DNA from: Actinoplanes regularis
Lineage (GTDB): Bacteria > Actinomycetota > Actinomycetes > Mycobacteriales > Micromonosporaceae
DNA length: 64,000 bases
Direction: 5' to 3'
Assembly (NCBI RefSeq): GCF_900188005.1
Contig: NZ_FZNR01000003.1
Coordinates: 124,001 to 188,000, forward strand
Within the stretch, counting starts at the first letter, position 1. Every line of letters begins with the position of its first letter. This document shows, piece by piece, positions 37,180 through 46,263 of the stretch. Position numbers and translations under genes: made by a program. The notes beneath the pieces were generated by a model. It made no database searches, was not told the DNA's origin, and saw nothing but the letters and a program-made list of their open reading frames with translations.

Positions 37180-37990
37180 TCAAGTTTCCGAACTGATCCG
37201 TGAGGTCGCGCAGACCGTCGTGCTGCCCCGTTTCCGGAGGCTGACCGCCGACGAGGTGTACCAGAAGTCACCCGGGGACATGGTCACCATCGCCGACCAG
37301 GAGTCGGAGCGGGCGCTGACCCGTGGGCTGACCGCCCTGCTGCCCGGCTCCGTGGTGGTCGGCGAGGAGGCGGTCGCGGCCGATCCAGCGGTCCGCGACC
37401 GGATCGGTGCGGGTGGTGCGGTATGGATCGTCGACCCGGTCGACGGCACCAACAACTTCGCCGCCGGACGGACGCCGTTCTGCGTGATGACCGCGCTGGT
37501 CCGGGACGGCGAGACGGTGGCGGCCTGGATCCTCGACGTGGTCGAGGACCGGCTGACGGTGGCCGAGCTAGGGGCCGGGGCGTTCCGGGACGGGGTCCGG
37601 CTCAAGGCTCGCGCCGACGCGCCGGCCGCCGCCGGGCTGCACGGCGTGATCTCCCGTAAATACCTGCCGGAGCAGCTGCGGAACCAGGTCGACGCGTACG
37701 GCGACGGGCTGGGCGGATACACCGGCGGGCGGCACTGTGCGGGGCACGAGTACCCGGCGATCGTCGCCGACGCGCAGCAGTTCGGGCTGTTCTGGCGGAT
37801 CCTGCCGTGGGACCACGCGCCCGGCACGCTGATCGTCCGGGAGGCCGGTGGGGTCGCCCGGCATCTGGACGGCGCGGAGTACCGGCCGACGAACCGGCGC
37901 CGGGGCCTGCTGGTCGCGGCGAACGGGGAGATCTGGCAGGCCGTGCACAGCACCCTGTTTCCGGATGGACCGCCCGCCATTGAGGACTGA
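37172..37990 (+). CDS. Inositol monophosphatase family protein
   Basis: A 272-residue Mg-dependent phosphatase of the IMPase/FBPase-like fold. Motifs: [10 protein letters not shown] (Glu ligand), [15 protein letters not shown] (the DPxDGT metal site) and [17 protein letters not shown] (closing Asp). The family includes inositol-1-phosphatase, histidinol phosphatase and 3'-phosphoadenosine phosphatase. It starts at GTG 37172 inside the end of the receiver gene, so it is a member of the signalling operon by position; whether it serves that pathway is unclear. Confidence 0.9.
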   Translation: MLDQVSELIREVAQTVVLPRFRRLTADEVYQKSPGDMVTIADQESERALTRGLTALLPGSVVVGEEAVAADPAVRDRIGAGGAVWIVDPVDGTNNFAAGRTPFCVMTALVRDGETVAAWILDVVEDRLTVAELGAGAFRDGVRLKARADAPAAAGLHGVISRKYLPEQLRNQVDAYGDGLGGYTGGRHCAGHEYPAIVADAQQFGLFWRILPWDHAPGTLIVREAGGVARHLDGAEYRPTNRRRGLLVAANGEIWQAVHSTLFPDGPPAIED

Positions 37991-38056
37991 TCGCTGGCGA
38001 GTGTCCGATATCACAGTGTGATTCGACGCGGTCGCTCGGCGATCTAGCGTGCGGGT

Positions 38057-38830
38057 ATGACCTCGTACCTCGATGAGCTCTTCGGGTTGGGCGGGCGGAC
38101 TGCGGTGGTGACCGGCGGCAGCTCCGGGATCGGCCGCGACATCGCCCTCGCCCTGGGGCGTGCCGGCGCCCGCGTCGTGCTGGTGGCCCGGCGCCCGGCG
38201 CCGATCGCCGAAGTGCTCGCGGAGCTGGAGAAATTCGGTGCCGAAGGCGGCGCGGTCACTGCGGACCTCGCGGATCGCGACGCGGTGCGAGCCGCGATCG
38301 CCGAAATCACTTCCGGGTACGGCGTTCCGGACATCTTGGTCAACTCGGCCGCCGTGAACCTGCGCCCGCCGCTCGACGAACTCACCGAGGAGGTCTGGGA
38401 CATCACCCTGGCGGCGAACCTTACCTCCCCGTTCCTGCTCGGGCAGGCGTTCGGCCCGACGATGGCCCGCCGCGGCTGGGGCCGGATCATCAACATCGTC
38501 TCGCAGCAGGCGTTCCGGGCCTACGGCAACAGCGGGGCGTACGGTGCGGCCAAGGCTGGTCTGGTCGGCCTCACCCGCTCGCAGGCCGAGGCGTGGTCCC
38601 GGCACGGTGTCTGCTGCAACGCGATCGCGCCCGGAGTGGTGCACACCCCATTGACCGAACAGGTCTTCGCCGATCCCTCAAAAGTGTCCGCGCACGCCGG
38701 CCGGACCATGATCGGTCGGAACGGACTGCCAGAGGATTTCGCCGGATGTGCCGTTTTCCTGGCGAGCGGTGCGAGTCGAGCGGTAACCGGTCAGACACTC
38801 TTTGTAGACGGTGGATATTCGGCAACCTGA
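38057..38830 (+). CDS. Short-chain dehydrogenase/reductase
   Basis: A 257-residue classical SDR. The cofactor loop is TGGSSGIGRDIA, the structural motif NSAAV stands for NNAG, and the catalytic site has Ser in IVSQQAF and YGAAK for YxxxK. The sequence order resembles gluconate 5-dehydrogenase-like enzymes (FLLGQAFGPTMARRGWGRIINI). The VLVARRP segment after strand 2 has basic residues, which favour NADPH. It is monocistronic by spacing. Substrate unknown. Confidence 0.9.
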   Translation: MTSYLDELFGLGGRTAVVTGGSSGIGRDIALALGRAGARVVLVARRPAPIAEVLAELEKFGAEGGAVTADLADRDAVRAAIAEITSGYGVPDILVNSAAVNLRPPLDELTEEVWDITLAANLTSPFLLGQAFGPTMARRGWGRIINIVSQQAFRAYGNSGAYGAAKAGLVGLTRSQAEAWSRHGVCCNAIAPGVVHTPLTEQVFADPSKVSAHAGRTMIGRNGLPEDFAGCAVFLASGASRAVTGQTLFVDGGYSAT

Positions 38831-38893
38831 TCGATCTTCTTCCCTCCAGGTCCGGCGCGGTAAAGTACCGGCGCTCCCGACTTGGAGGTTTCC

Positions 38894-39904
38894 GTGGCGG
38901 CCATCCCCCCGCGCCGGCGGACTGCTCTGTTCGCCCTCTTCACGACCGTGGTCGCGGCTGTTCTCGTAGTGTCCGGAACCCCGGCGTTCGCCGCCGATCC
39001 GGAAGGCGGGACCAAGAAGCTGCGGGCCAACCTCACGGCTGCCGCCAAGGGGTACGACCAGGCGAAGACGAAGCTGGCCGCCTCCAAGAAGCGGCAGACT
39101 CAGCTCGACGCGACGCTGAAGGCGGCACAGGGGCGGGTCGAGAGACTCACCAAGCGGGTCGCCGCCGTGGCCAACCGGTCCTATCAGCTGGGCCGGATGA
39201 GCACCGTCATGCTGCTGTTGAACAGCAGCTCGCCGGACAGTTTCGTCGAGCGGGTGCAGGGGCTCGACATGCTCGCCCAGGTGGACGGCAGCACACTCGC
39301 CTCCTACCAGGAGGACATCGACACCACCAAGAAGGCGCAGGTCGCACTGGCCGCCGAGGTCAACGAGCAGAAGCGCCAACTCCTGGTGATGGAGCGGAAG
39401 AAGAAGCAGGCCGAGGCCGCGCTCGCCGAGGTCGGCGGCGGGGCGGCCGGCGGATTCATCGACGCGTCCTCGCCGGCCGCCGCCGCGGCGCCGCGCAACT
39501 CCGACGGGTCATGGCCGACCGAGTCGTGCACGATCGACGACCCGACGTCGACCGGATGCATCACGCCGCGCATGCTGCACGCGTACCAGGAGGCTCGGGC
39601 GGACAGCTTCACGCACTACACGGTGTGTTGGAGCCAGCGGTCCTCGGGCGAGCATCCGAAGGGTCGGGCCTGCGACTTCTCGTCCAACGCCAGCACCTTC
39701 AAAGACGCGGCCGCTACCGGCAGTGACAAGGCGTATGGTGACCGACTCGCCGCGTACTTCGTGAAGAACGCGGACAGCCTCGGGGTGTTGTACGTGATCT
39801 GGTATCGCCAGATCTGGATGCCGAGCACCGGGTGGCGTGCCTACAGCGCCAGCGGCGGTCCGTCCGTGGTTCACACCAACCACGTACATCTCTCCATGAT
39901 CTGA
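38894..39904 (+). CDS. Secreted coiled-coil protein with a conserved C-terminal domain
   Basis: A 336-residue exported protein. A signal peptide (about 10-35, ending AFAADPE) is followed by a long coiled coil (about 45-180, KKRQTQLDATLKAAQGRVERLTKRV) interrupted by a hydrophobic stretch (STVMLLLNSSSPDSFVERV), an arrangement like the CwlO/RipC coiled-coil regulators of cell-wall hydrolases. The C-terminal domain (about 205-336) has four Cys and reads SSGEHPKGRACDFSS and WMPSTGWRAYSASGG; it is found in many actinomycete secreted proteins. The HPKGRACDF and HTNHVH strings recall zinc-dependent peptidases of the VanY/D-Ala-D-Ala type, so a cell-wall role is plausible. GTG 38894 follows TTGGAGG; the in-frame TTG of that string is not the start. 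Confidence 0.82.
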   Translation: MAAIPPRRRTALFALFTTVVAAVLVVSGTPAFAADPEGGTKKLRANLTAAAKGYDQAKTKLAASKKRQTQLDATLKAAQGRVERLTKRVAAVANRSYQLGRMSTVMLLLNSSSPDSFVERVQGLDMLAQVDGSTLASYQEDIDTTKKAQVALAAEVNEQKRQLLVMERKKKQAEAALAEVGGGAAGGFIDASSPAAAAAPRNSDGSWPTESCTIDDPTSTGCITPRMLHAYQEARADSFTHYTVCWSQRSSGEHPKGRACDFSSNASTFKDAAATGSDKAYGDRLAAYFVKNADSLGVLYVIWYRQIWMPSTGWRAYSASGGPSVVHTNHVHLSMI

Positions 39905-39916
39905 CCTCCTTCTCGC

Positions 39917-39947
39917 CGAGGCCCGTCCCGTTCAGGGGCGGGCCTCG
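39917..39947 (+). terminator. Terminator after the coiled-coil protein gene
   Basis: A 13-base stem, CGAGGCCCGTCCC (39917-39929) with 39935-39947 (one wobble), loop of 5, 13 bases past the stop. Confidence 0.75.
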
Positions 39948-40471
39948 TGTGCTGTTCAGGGTGAATCCTGGGCGTCCACCTCGCCCAGAGACGCCGTCGA
40001 ACGCGAGGCGGCCCGGCGGCAGGCGGGCAAGCGGCCCTGGCGGCGGGCGGTCCCGGCGGTGGGCGGCTCAGCGGCGGGCGTCCCGGCGGTGGGCGGCTCA
40101 GCGGCAGGCGGCCCCGGCGGCAGGCAGGCGGGCGGCCGCTTTGCGCAGGGGGAGGGGTGGCTGACTCCAGGTGGGCGGCCGTCTTGCCCGGACGGGCGAG
40201 CGGCCATCCTGCCCAAGGTCGAGGGCTGTCAAGCTCCTGTCCGACCCCGGGCTGACCGTCTGCATCGGTGGTGCCGGGGTTTCGGCAGACGACTTCGGCC
40301 CGGTAGCGCAGTTCCTTCCGAGGTGAGTTCAGTACCTCTGGCTCGGCCTGCCTTCGCCCTGGCTGAGGCGAGATTTGCCCTGTGGCCCGCTTTGAGTGGT
40401 CCGGGCCGCGAATCCGAGCGGTTTTCGGTGTGCGGCTCCGGTGGGCGAGCGACGCGGGCGAGAATCGGCGC
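39948..40471. other. Intergenic region with 30-base GC-rich tandem repeats
   Basis: About 520 bases before the kinase gene. The unit TCCCGGCGGTGGGCGGCTCA occurs at 40051 and 40081 with a period of 30 bases, within a longer run of GGCGG-type simple sequence (40005-40140). Neither strand shows a credible gene. The kinase promoter should lie in 40300-40470. Confidence 0.5.
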
Positions 40472-42268
40472 ATGGGGCGTACGGAGCGAAACGGTCAAGA
40501 GGGGCCGCTTCGCATCGCCGGGCGATATCGCCTCGTCGAGAAGCTCGGCATCGGTGGTATGTCGGTGGTCTGGCGTGGTTACGACGAGACGCTGGGTCGC
40601 GAGATCGCGGTCAAGGTGCTCTCCCCGCGACTGGCCACGGATCATGCCTTCCGCGACCGCCTGCGTCAGGAGGCGCTGGCCGCGGCCCGGCTCTGCCACC
40701 CGCACATCACCGGCGTCTACGACTTCGGTGAAGCTCTGCTCTCGGAGCATCTGACCGTCCCTTACGTGGTGATGGAACTGAACGATGGCGAGTCAGTCGG
40801 CGCCCGGATCGGCCGGCAGGGCTCGCTGGAGTGGCGGGAAGCCGTGATGGTCTGCGCCGAGGTCGCCTCCGCGCTGGCCACCGCGCACGCGCGCGGCGTC
40901 GTGCACCGTGATGTGACCCCGGCCAACGTGATGCTCACCGGAGCCGGCGCGAAGGTGGTCGACTTCGGCATCTCGGCGCTGGTCGGCCAGCGCGACGCCG
41001 GCCCGGACGGGAGTCTGCTCGGCACCCCCGCATACCTGGCTCCGGAACGCCTGGGCGGCGCGCAGGTCTCCCCGGCCACCGACGTGTACGCCCTCGGTCT
41101 GCTCCTCTACCGCGCGCTCACCGGGCGGATGCCCTGGCCCGCCGAGAACACCGCGGAAGCGCTCCGTGCCCACCTGTACGCCGACCCCGACCCGGTACCG
41201 CACTTCCCCGGGATGCCGGTCACGGTGGGCGACCTGTGCCTGCGCTGCCTGGCCAAGGATCCGGCCGACCGGCCGCCCGCCGCCGAGCTGGCCCGCGCGC
41301 TGGCGGCCACCGTCGGAGTACGCCCGATCATCCCGCCGCTCCGCCCCGGGGAACGGCCGTGGGCCCCAGCGGTGCGAACCGCGGCGGACGTCCCCAGCTC
41401 CACGGCCGAACGCGGGCGTCGCCTCGTGTGGCTGCCGAGCCCGCCAAGCCGCCAGGTTCGCAAGCTGCGGCTGCGCGCCGGCCTCAGAATCGGCGCCGCG
41501 CTGCGGATCGGTGAGGTGCGGCCGCTGGGCGGCGGCCTCTTCATCGGCACCCGGCGGCGGCGAGCCGGTGCGGCCGACGCCTGGATCCGCCGCGGCCATT
41601 TGACCCGCGACCGGCGTCGCTTGTCCGTGGTCGCCGCGTTGGCCTCCATGGTGCTGCTTGCCGGCAGCGCGTTGAGCTGGTCGGCCCGGCGTCAGCCCGC
41701 CGAGGCCGATCAGTCCAGTGCCTCCGCCGGCGGAACCGCCGCGGGTGGCGTCACTGCGCAACGGATCCGCTGCCAGGTCCGCTACCAGGTGCAACGCGAC
41801 TCTGGCGGTTCCTTTGAAGCGCGGATGACGGTGCTCACCACGGGCGGGCCCGATGGCTGGTGGATCAATTTCACCTTCCCTGGCACGCAGCGGCTCGCCG
41901 GTGTGCCCCCGGCGGTCACCCAGCGCGGCCAGCACGTCATGGTGCACGGCCAGGGCCGGAGCCGGGTGCTCACCCTGCGCGGCGATTACCGTGACGGCAA
42001 CCCGCTGCCGCTCTCCTTCGCCATGAACGGTCACCCGTGCCGGACCGAGGTGCTGGGCAGCATCAACGGCCCCGCGCCGGTGAAGGGCGACTCGGTGAGC
42101 GCCACCTCTGCGAAGGAGCGTCCCGGGCCGGACGAGGCGATCGGCAAGGCCAAGCGCCAGCCGTCGCGCCCGGGTGGTGCCGCGCGAGGCCGGGTCACGC
42201 CACCTCCGGTCGAGCGTTCCCCGGCCGTGCCGGCCAAGCCGAGTGGCGGTTTCTCGCTCGCACTCTGA
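40472..42268 (+). CDS. Membrane Ser/Thr protein kinase (PknB-like)
   Basis: A 598-residue kinase. The N-terminal kinase domain (about 15-285) shows IAGRYRLVEKLGIGGMSVVWRGY (glycine loop), AVKVL (ATP Lys), VVHRDVTPANVML (catalytic loop; Asp and Asn kept, with Thr where Lys is usual), VVDFGISA (DFG) and TPAYLAPERL (APE). A basic, Arg-rich juxtamembrane stretch (about 300-395) leads to one membrane helix (about 385-405) and an external domain of about 190 residues without PASTA repeats, ending in a Ser/Pro/Lys-rich tail. Autophosphorylation and a small extracytoplasmic sensor are likely. ATG 40472 is chosen from the family N-terminus. Confidence 0.9.
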   Translation: MGRTERNGQEGPLRIAGRYRLVEKLGIGGMSVVWRGYDETLGREIAVKVLSPRLATDHAFRDRLRQEALAAARLCHPHITGVYDFGEALLSEHLTVPYVVMELNDGESVGARIGRQGSLEWREAVMVCAEVASALATAHARGVVHRDVTPANVMLTGAGAKVVDFGISALVGQRDAGPDGSLLGTPAYLAPERLGGAQVSPATDVYALGLLLYRALTGRMPWPAENTAEALRAHLYADPDPVPHFPGMPVTVGDLCLRCLAKDPADRPPAAELARALAATVGVRPIIPPLRPGERPWAPAVRTAADVPSSTAERGRRLVWLPSPPSRQVRKLRLRAGLRIGAALRIGEVRPLGGGLFIGTRRRRAGAADAWIRRGHLTRDRRRLSVVAALASMVLLAGSALSWSARRQPAEADQSSASAGGTAAGGVTAQRIRCQVRYQVQRDSGGSFEARMTVLTTGGPDGWWINFTFPGTQRLAGVPPAVTQRGQHVMVHGQGRSRVLTLRGDYRDGNPLPLSFAMNGHPCRTEVLGSINGPAPVKGDSVSATSAKERPGPDEAIGKAKRQPSRPGGAARGRVTPPPVERSPAVPAKPSGGFSLAL

Positions 42269-42304
42269 GATCCGTGTCCTGGATTGCTGGATAGGGTCGA
42301 GGTC

Positions 42305-43030
42305 ATGACAAGACTGGCTGTGGTCACCGGCGGAGGCACCGGGATCGGCAAGGCGACCGCCGGCATGCTGGCGGGCGAGGGCTTCGACGTGATCATCGTG
42401 GGACGCCGTCCCGAGGTGCTCGCCGACGCGGTGAAGTGGATCGGTCCGCAGGCCACCGCCGTGACGGCGGACGCCTCCGACCCGGCCCAGGTCCTCAAGG
42501 TCGTGGAGGCGGTGGCCGACCGTGCGGTGGATGTCCTGGTCAACAACGCTGGGGCCTATATCGACGGCGACGAGAGCACGCTCGACGCCGTGGCCGCACA
42601 GTGGCGGGCGAACTTCGACTCGAACGTGCTCACCGCCGTACTCATGACCACCGCACTGTTGCCGCGGCTCCGCCGGCCCGGCGGAAAGATCATCCTGACC
42701 AGCTCGATCGCGGCCCAGCGGGGCGGCGGCGGGCCCTACTCCGCGGCCAAGTCCGCCCTTCACGGGTATGCGATGAGCCTCGCCACCAGCCTCGGCGCGG
42801 AGGGGATCACGGCCAACGTGATCTCGCCCGGTTACGTCATCGACAGCGAGTTCTTCGGCGGCCGGATGACGCCCGAGGGGCATGCCGCCCGGGTCGCCAC
42901 CACGCTGGTCAACCGGCCGGGCGAACCGCAGGAGATCGCCGAATCGGTGCGCTGGCTGGTCGGGCCGGGCGGCGGCTTTGTGACCGGCCAGATCATCAAT
43001 GTCAACGGCGGCTCCGTCCTCGGCCACTGA
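42305..43030 (+). CDS. Short-chain dehydrogenase/reductase
   Basis: A 241-residue classical SDR with LAVVTGGGTGIGKATAGML (cofactor loop), VLVNNAGAYI, Ser in IILTSSIAAQRG, YSAAK (YxxxK) and a C-terminal VTGQIINVNGG. GRRP after the second strand favours NADPH. The kinase gene ends 36 bases upstream in the same direction, so they may be co-transcribed, but no functional link is evident. Substrate unknown. Confidence 0.9.
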   Translation: MTRLAVVTGGGTGIGKATAGMLAGEGFDVIIVGRRPEVLADAVKWIGPQATAVTADASDPAQVLKVVEAVADRAVDVLVNNAGAYIDGDESTLDAVAAQWRANFDSNVLTAVLMTTALLPRLRRPGGKIILTSSIAAQRGGGGPYSAAKSALHGYAMSLATSLGAEGITANVISPGYVIDSEFFGGRMTPEGHAARVATTLVNRPGEPQEIAESVRWLVGPGGGFVTGQIINVNGGSVLGH

Positions 43031-43116
43031 CCGCGCGACCCGGCTCGGCAGGGCTCTCCGCGGCCACCCGGTCCCGGCGGCTGGAACGACCGGCCGCCGG
43101 AGCGGGTGTCCGCGGG

Positions 43117-43515
43117 TCATCGGCCGCCTCCGGTGAATCGGCCCTCGCCCGGACGGTTCGGCCGGAAGCGCAGCCCGGACCAGCGATCGTCGATCGCCAC
43201 CTGGCCGCATGGGCGCATGTCGAAATCGGCCACGATGGGCCACAGAGTGTCCCGGTTGATGTCCGCCTTGTTGCCCTTCGGATAGGCGATCCAGAACACG
43301 CCCGGCTTGTCCAGGTCGGCCCGGTGCTCGGTGAGCTGCTCACGCACGGCGGCGGCATTCTCGGCGAAGAGCACGGCGGTGCCGGCGGTGAGCAGCTCCG
43401 CGCTCTCCCGCACACCCTCCGGCATCGGGGTGAGCAGCGGGAGCAGGGCCGGCTGATTGACCCAGACGGTGGAGTTCGGCTTGATCAACAGCTTTTCGGC
43501 GATCGTTTTGCTCAT
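43117..43515 (-). CDS. DUF3052-like protein
   Basis: A 132-residue protein. It contains LLIKPNSTVWVNQP, GTAVLFAENAAAVREQLTEHRADLDKPGVFWIAYPKGNKADINRDTLWPIVADFDMRPCGQVAIDDRWSGLRFRP, a pattern seen in small actinobacterial proteins annotated DUF3052-like. Function unknown; the fold probably alternates beta strands and helices. ATG 43515 follows AGGAC. It converges with the SDR gene and diverges from recQ. Confidence 0.7.
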   Translation of the reverse strand: MSKTIAEKLLIKPNSTVWVNQPALLPLLTPMPEGVRESAELLTAGTAVLFAENAAAVREQLTEHRADLDKPGVFWIAYPKGNKADINRDTLWPIVADFDMRPCGQVAIDDRWSGLRFRPNRPGEGRFTGGGR

Positions 43516-43821
43516 GTCCTGACACTTCCATTCAGGAGTCGGTCCGGGTCGGAATCGCTGAAGCGGGGGCCGGCCGCCCGGCCGCCGGCCGGGCGGCCCT
43601 GGTGGCGGTCGGGCTCCGGTGCCGCGATCGGCCGGCCGGAGTCGCCGGCGCGGGCTCGGCCGGGGTGCTGTGCGCATGGCTTCCTCCCGTCGGTGTGGTT
43701 CGGGTGCCTCAGCAGCTTGGCTCGGTGCCGCGACCGTCGCTCGACTTTCTGTTCGGCCTGTGGACAACGGCGGACTGTGGATAACTCCGGTTCTGTCGGT
43801 GCGGGCTGATAGACATGCCGG
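43516..43821. promoter_or_regulatory. recQ promoter region with two DnaA boxes and a 12-base hairpin
   Basis: A 306-base divergent intergenic region. TGTGGACAA (43759-43767) and TGTGGATAA (43776-43784) are, on the minus strand, TTGTCCACA and TTATCCACA, both exact forms of the DnaA box used in actinobacteria and E. coli. They lie 38-63 bases before the recQ start, 17 bases apart. A perfect 12-base inverted repeat GGCCGCCCGGCC (43572-43583 with 43587-43598) sits near the other gene and could be a regulatory hairpin or an RNA terminator. Confidence 0.6.
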
Positions 43822-45966
43822 GTGACCGAGACGACGCGGATGACGGCCGACGCTGCTGAGCGGGCGAGTGTGCGGGAGCGCGCCGAGGAGGTGTTGCGCC
43901 GGCTCGCCGGGGAGCACGCGAGACTGCGCGAGGATCAATGGCGCGCCATCGAGGCGCTCACCGTCGACCGTCGCCGGGTGCTCTGCGTGCAGCGCACCGG
44001 GTGGGGCAAGTCGGCGGTCTACTTCGTGGCCACCGCCCTGCTGCGGGCGGATGGCTCGGCCGGCCCCACGGTGATCGTGTCCCCGCTGCTCGCTCTGATG
44101 CGCAACCAGGTGGACGCGGCGGCCCGGGCCGGCATCCGGGCCCGCACGATCAACTCGGCGAACCTGGACGAGTGGACCGAGATCGAGCGGGAGATCCGGG
44201 CCGGCACCGTGGACGTGCTGCTGATCAGCCCCGAGCGGCTGAACAATCCCGATTTCCGTGACAACGTGCTGCCCGGCCTCGCGCACACCACCGGCCTGCT
44301 GGTGGTCGACGAGGCGCACTGCGTCTCCGACTGGGGTCACGACTTCCGGCCGGACTACCGGCGGTTGCGGACGTTCCTCGCCGGGCTCCCGGCCCGCACG
44401 CCGGTGCTCGCCACCACCGCGACCGCCAACGCCCGCGTGACCACCGACGTCGCCGATCAGCTCGGCGACGCGCTGGTGCTGCGCGGCACGCTCGACCGCG
44501 ACTCGCTGCGCCTCGCGGTGCTGAACCTGCCCGACCCGACGCACCGGCTGGCGTGGCTCGCCGACCAGCTGGACCAGCTGCCCGGCTCCGGCATCATCTA
44601 CACGCTGACCGTCGCGGGAGCCACCGAGACCGCCGACTTCCTGCGCTCACGTGGCTTCCCGGTCGCTTCGTACACGGGGCAGGTGGAGGACGCCGAGCGT
44701 CGCGCCGCCGAGCAGGACCTGCTCGACAACAAGATCAAGGCGCTGGTGGCGACGTCCGCGCTCGGTATGGGCTTCGACAAGCCGGACCTCGGCTTCGTCG
44801 TGCACCTGGGCGCGCCGAACTCGCCGATCGCGTATTACCAGCAGGTCGGCCGGGCTGGCCGGGCGGTCGAGCACGCCGAGGTCGTGTTGCTTCCCGGCCC
44901 GGAGGACGCGGCGATCTGGCGTTACTTCGCCTCCCTCGCCTTCCCTCCCGAGGAGCAGGTGCGTTCCGTGCTGGCCCAGCTCTCCGCCGAGCGGCCGATG
45001 TCCACTCAGGCCCTGGAGCCGCTGGTCGACCTGCGCCGCAATCGCCTGGAGCTGATGCTCAAGGTCCTCGACGTGGACGGCGTGGTGCGCCGCACCCGCG
45101 GCGGCTGGCTCGCCACCGGCGAACCGTGGACCTACGACACCGCACGGTTGCGACGCGTCGCCGAGGCACGCGACGCCGAGCAACAGACCATGATCAAGTA
45201 TGCGGAGACGTCCACTTGCCGCATGGAGTTCCTCCGTCGCTGCCTGGACGATCCGGAGGCGGCGCCGTGCGGCCGGTGCGACAACTGTGCCGGGGCGCTC
45301 TTCGACACCGAGGTGTCGTCCGGCTCGCTGGCCGCGGCCGGGGCGTTCCTCGGGCGGCCCGGGGCGGAGATCGCACCGAAGAAGATGTGGCCGACCGGGA
45401 TGGCCGCGGTCGGCATCTCGCTGAAGGGCAAGATCGGCCCGGCCGAGCAGATCGAGCCCGGCCGGGTGGTCGGTCGCCTGTCCGACCTGGGGTGGGGCAC
45501 GCGGTTGCGCGGCGTGGTCGGCCCGGAGTCGCCCGACGCGCCGGTCCCGGCCGAGTTGGCGGGCGCGGTCATCGAAGTGCTCCGGGCGTGGGCGCGTGGC
45601 GACGATGCCTGGCTGCAGCGCCCGGTCGGCGTCGTGGCTGTCGGTTCACACCGTCATCCACAACTTGTCCACAGCCTGGCCGAGCACATCGCGACGGTCG
45701 GCCGGCTGCCTTTGCTCGGCGCGCTGCACTCGGCGCGGTCCAGCGCGGAGAGTTTCCGCGGCAACAGCGCCCAGCGGGTTCGCGCGCTGCATGACGCCTT
45801 TACCGTCCCGCCGGAGGTCGCGGCCGGCATCGAGGCCCATCCTGGCCCGCTGCTGCTAGTCGACGACCTGGTCGACTCCGGCTGGACGATGACGCTGGCC
45901 GGCCGTGCCCTTCGCCGAGCCGGTGCTGCGTCCATTCTCCCCTTGGCTCTTGCTGTGGCCGGTTGA
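43822..45966 (+). CDS. RecQ-family DNA helicase with C-terminal phosphoribosyltransferase-like domain
   Basis: A 714-residue protein. Residues about 35-380 hold the helicase core: RTGWGKSAVYF (Walker A), SPLLALMRNQ (Ia), DEAHCVSDWGHDFRPDY (DExH box and aromatic-rich loop), ATTATAN (III), YTGQVEDAERR and YYQQVGRAGRAVE (VI). The RecQ zinc-binding region is STCRMEFLRRCLDD...CGRCDNC (about 470-500). A C-terminal region (about 590-714) resembles type I phosphoribosyltransferases and ends with the PRPP-site string LLLVDDLVDSGWTMT. Unwinding of branched DNA in repair is the expected role; what the added domain binds is unknown. Start GTG 43822. Confidence 0.9.
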   Translation: MTETTRMTADAAERASVRERAEEVLRRLAGEHARLREDQWRAIEALTVDRRRVLCVQRTGWGKSAVYFVATALLRADGSAGPTVIVSPLLALMRNQVDAAARAGIRARTINSANLDEWTEIEREIRAGTVDVLLISPERLNNPDFRDNVLPGLAHTTGLLVVDEAHCVSDWGHDFRPDYRRLRTFLAGLPARTPVLATTATANARVTTDVADQLGDALVLRGTLDRDSLRLAVLNLPDPTHRLAWLADQLDQLPGSGIIYTLTVAGATETADFLRSRGFPVASYTGQVEDAERRAAEQDLLDNKIKALVATSALGMGFDKPDLGFVVHLGAPNSPIAYYQQVGRAGRAVEHAEVVLLPGPEDAAIWRYFASLAFPPEEQVRSVLAQLSAERPMSTQALEPLVDLRRNRLELMLKVLDVDGVVRRTRGGWLATGEPWTYDTARLRRVAEARDAEQQTMIKYAETSTCRMEFLRRCLDDPEAAPCGRCDNCAGALFDTEVSSGSLAAAGAFLGRPGAEIAPKKMWPTGMAAVGISLKGKIGPAEQIEPGRVVGRLSDLGWGTRLRGVVGPESPDAPVPAELAGAVIEVLRAWARGDDAWLQRPVGVVAVGSHRHPQLVHSLAEHIATVGRLPLLGALHSARSSAESFRGNSAQRVRALHDAFTVPPEVAAGIEAHPGPLLLVDDLVDSGWTMTLAGRALRRAGAASILPLALAVAG

Positions 45967-46230
45967 CCGGGAGAGCCCCGCCCGGGGTGGCCGGTTGACC
46001 GGGAGAGCCCCGCCCGGGGTGGCTGTCTGTCCGGGAGGGCCTGCCTTCGGGTGGCTGTCTGTCCGGGAGGGCCTGCCTTCGGGTGGCTGTCTGTCCGGGA
46101 GGGCCTGCCTTCGGGTGGCTGTCTGTCCGGGAGGGCCTCCCTTCGGGATGGCTGCCTGCCCGGGAGGGCCTGCCTTCGGGTGGCTGCCTGCCCGGGAGAG
46201 CTTCCCTTCGGGATGGCTGCCTGTCCGGGT
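45955..46230. repeat. Tandem array of about 8.5 units of a 32-base repeat
   Basis: Units of the type GTGGCTGTCTGTCCGGGAGG begin at 45955, 45987, 46019, 46051, 46083, 46115, about 46147, 46179 and 46212, so the period is 32 bases (33 in the last two). The first unit overlaps the end of recQ. The units differ by a few substitutions; the first two are the most divergent, reading GGCCGGTTGACC at the same place. The array fills the gap between the convergent recQ and GNAT genes. Confidence 0.85.
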
Positions 46231-46263
46231 GCCGATCTGTTGCCGGCTCGCTCTGAATCCGGG

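Noticed and set aside
39956..40216. Minus-strand frame with PPAAEPPTAGTPAAEPP repeats
   Set aside because: It follows the 30-base GC-rich repeat in an intergenic gap, has no ribosome site and no recognisable protein features.
40388..40471. Longer N-terminus for the Ser/Thr kinase (frame open from 40382)
   Set aside because: The extra residues do not match the kinase family and the ATG at 40472 gives a normal spacing to the glycine loop.
45955..46230. CRISPR array
   Set aside because: The repeat units are contiguous, with no unique spacers, and no cas genes are near.
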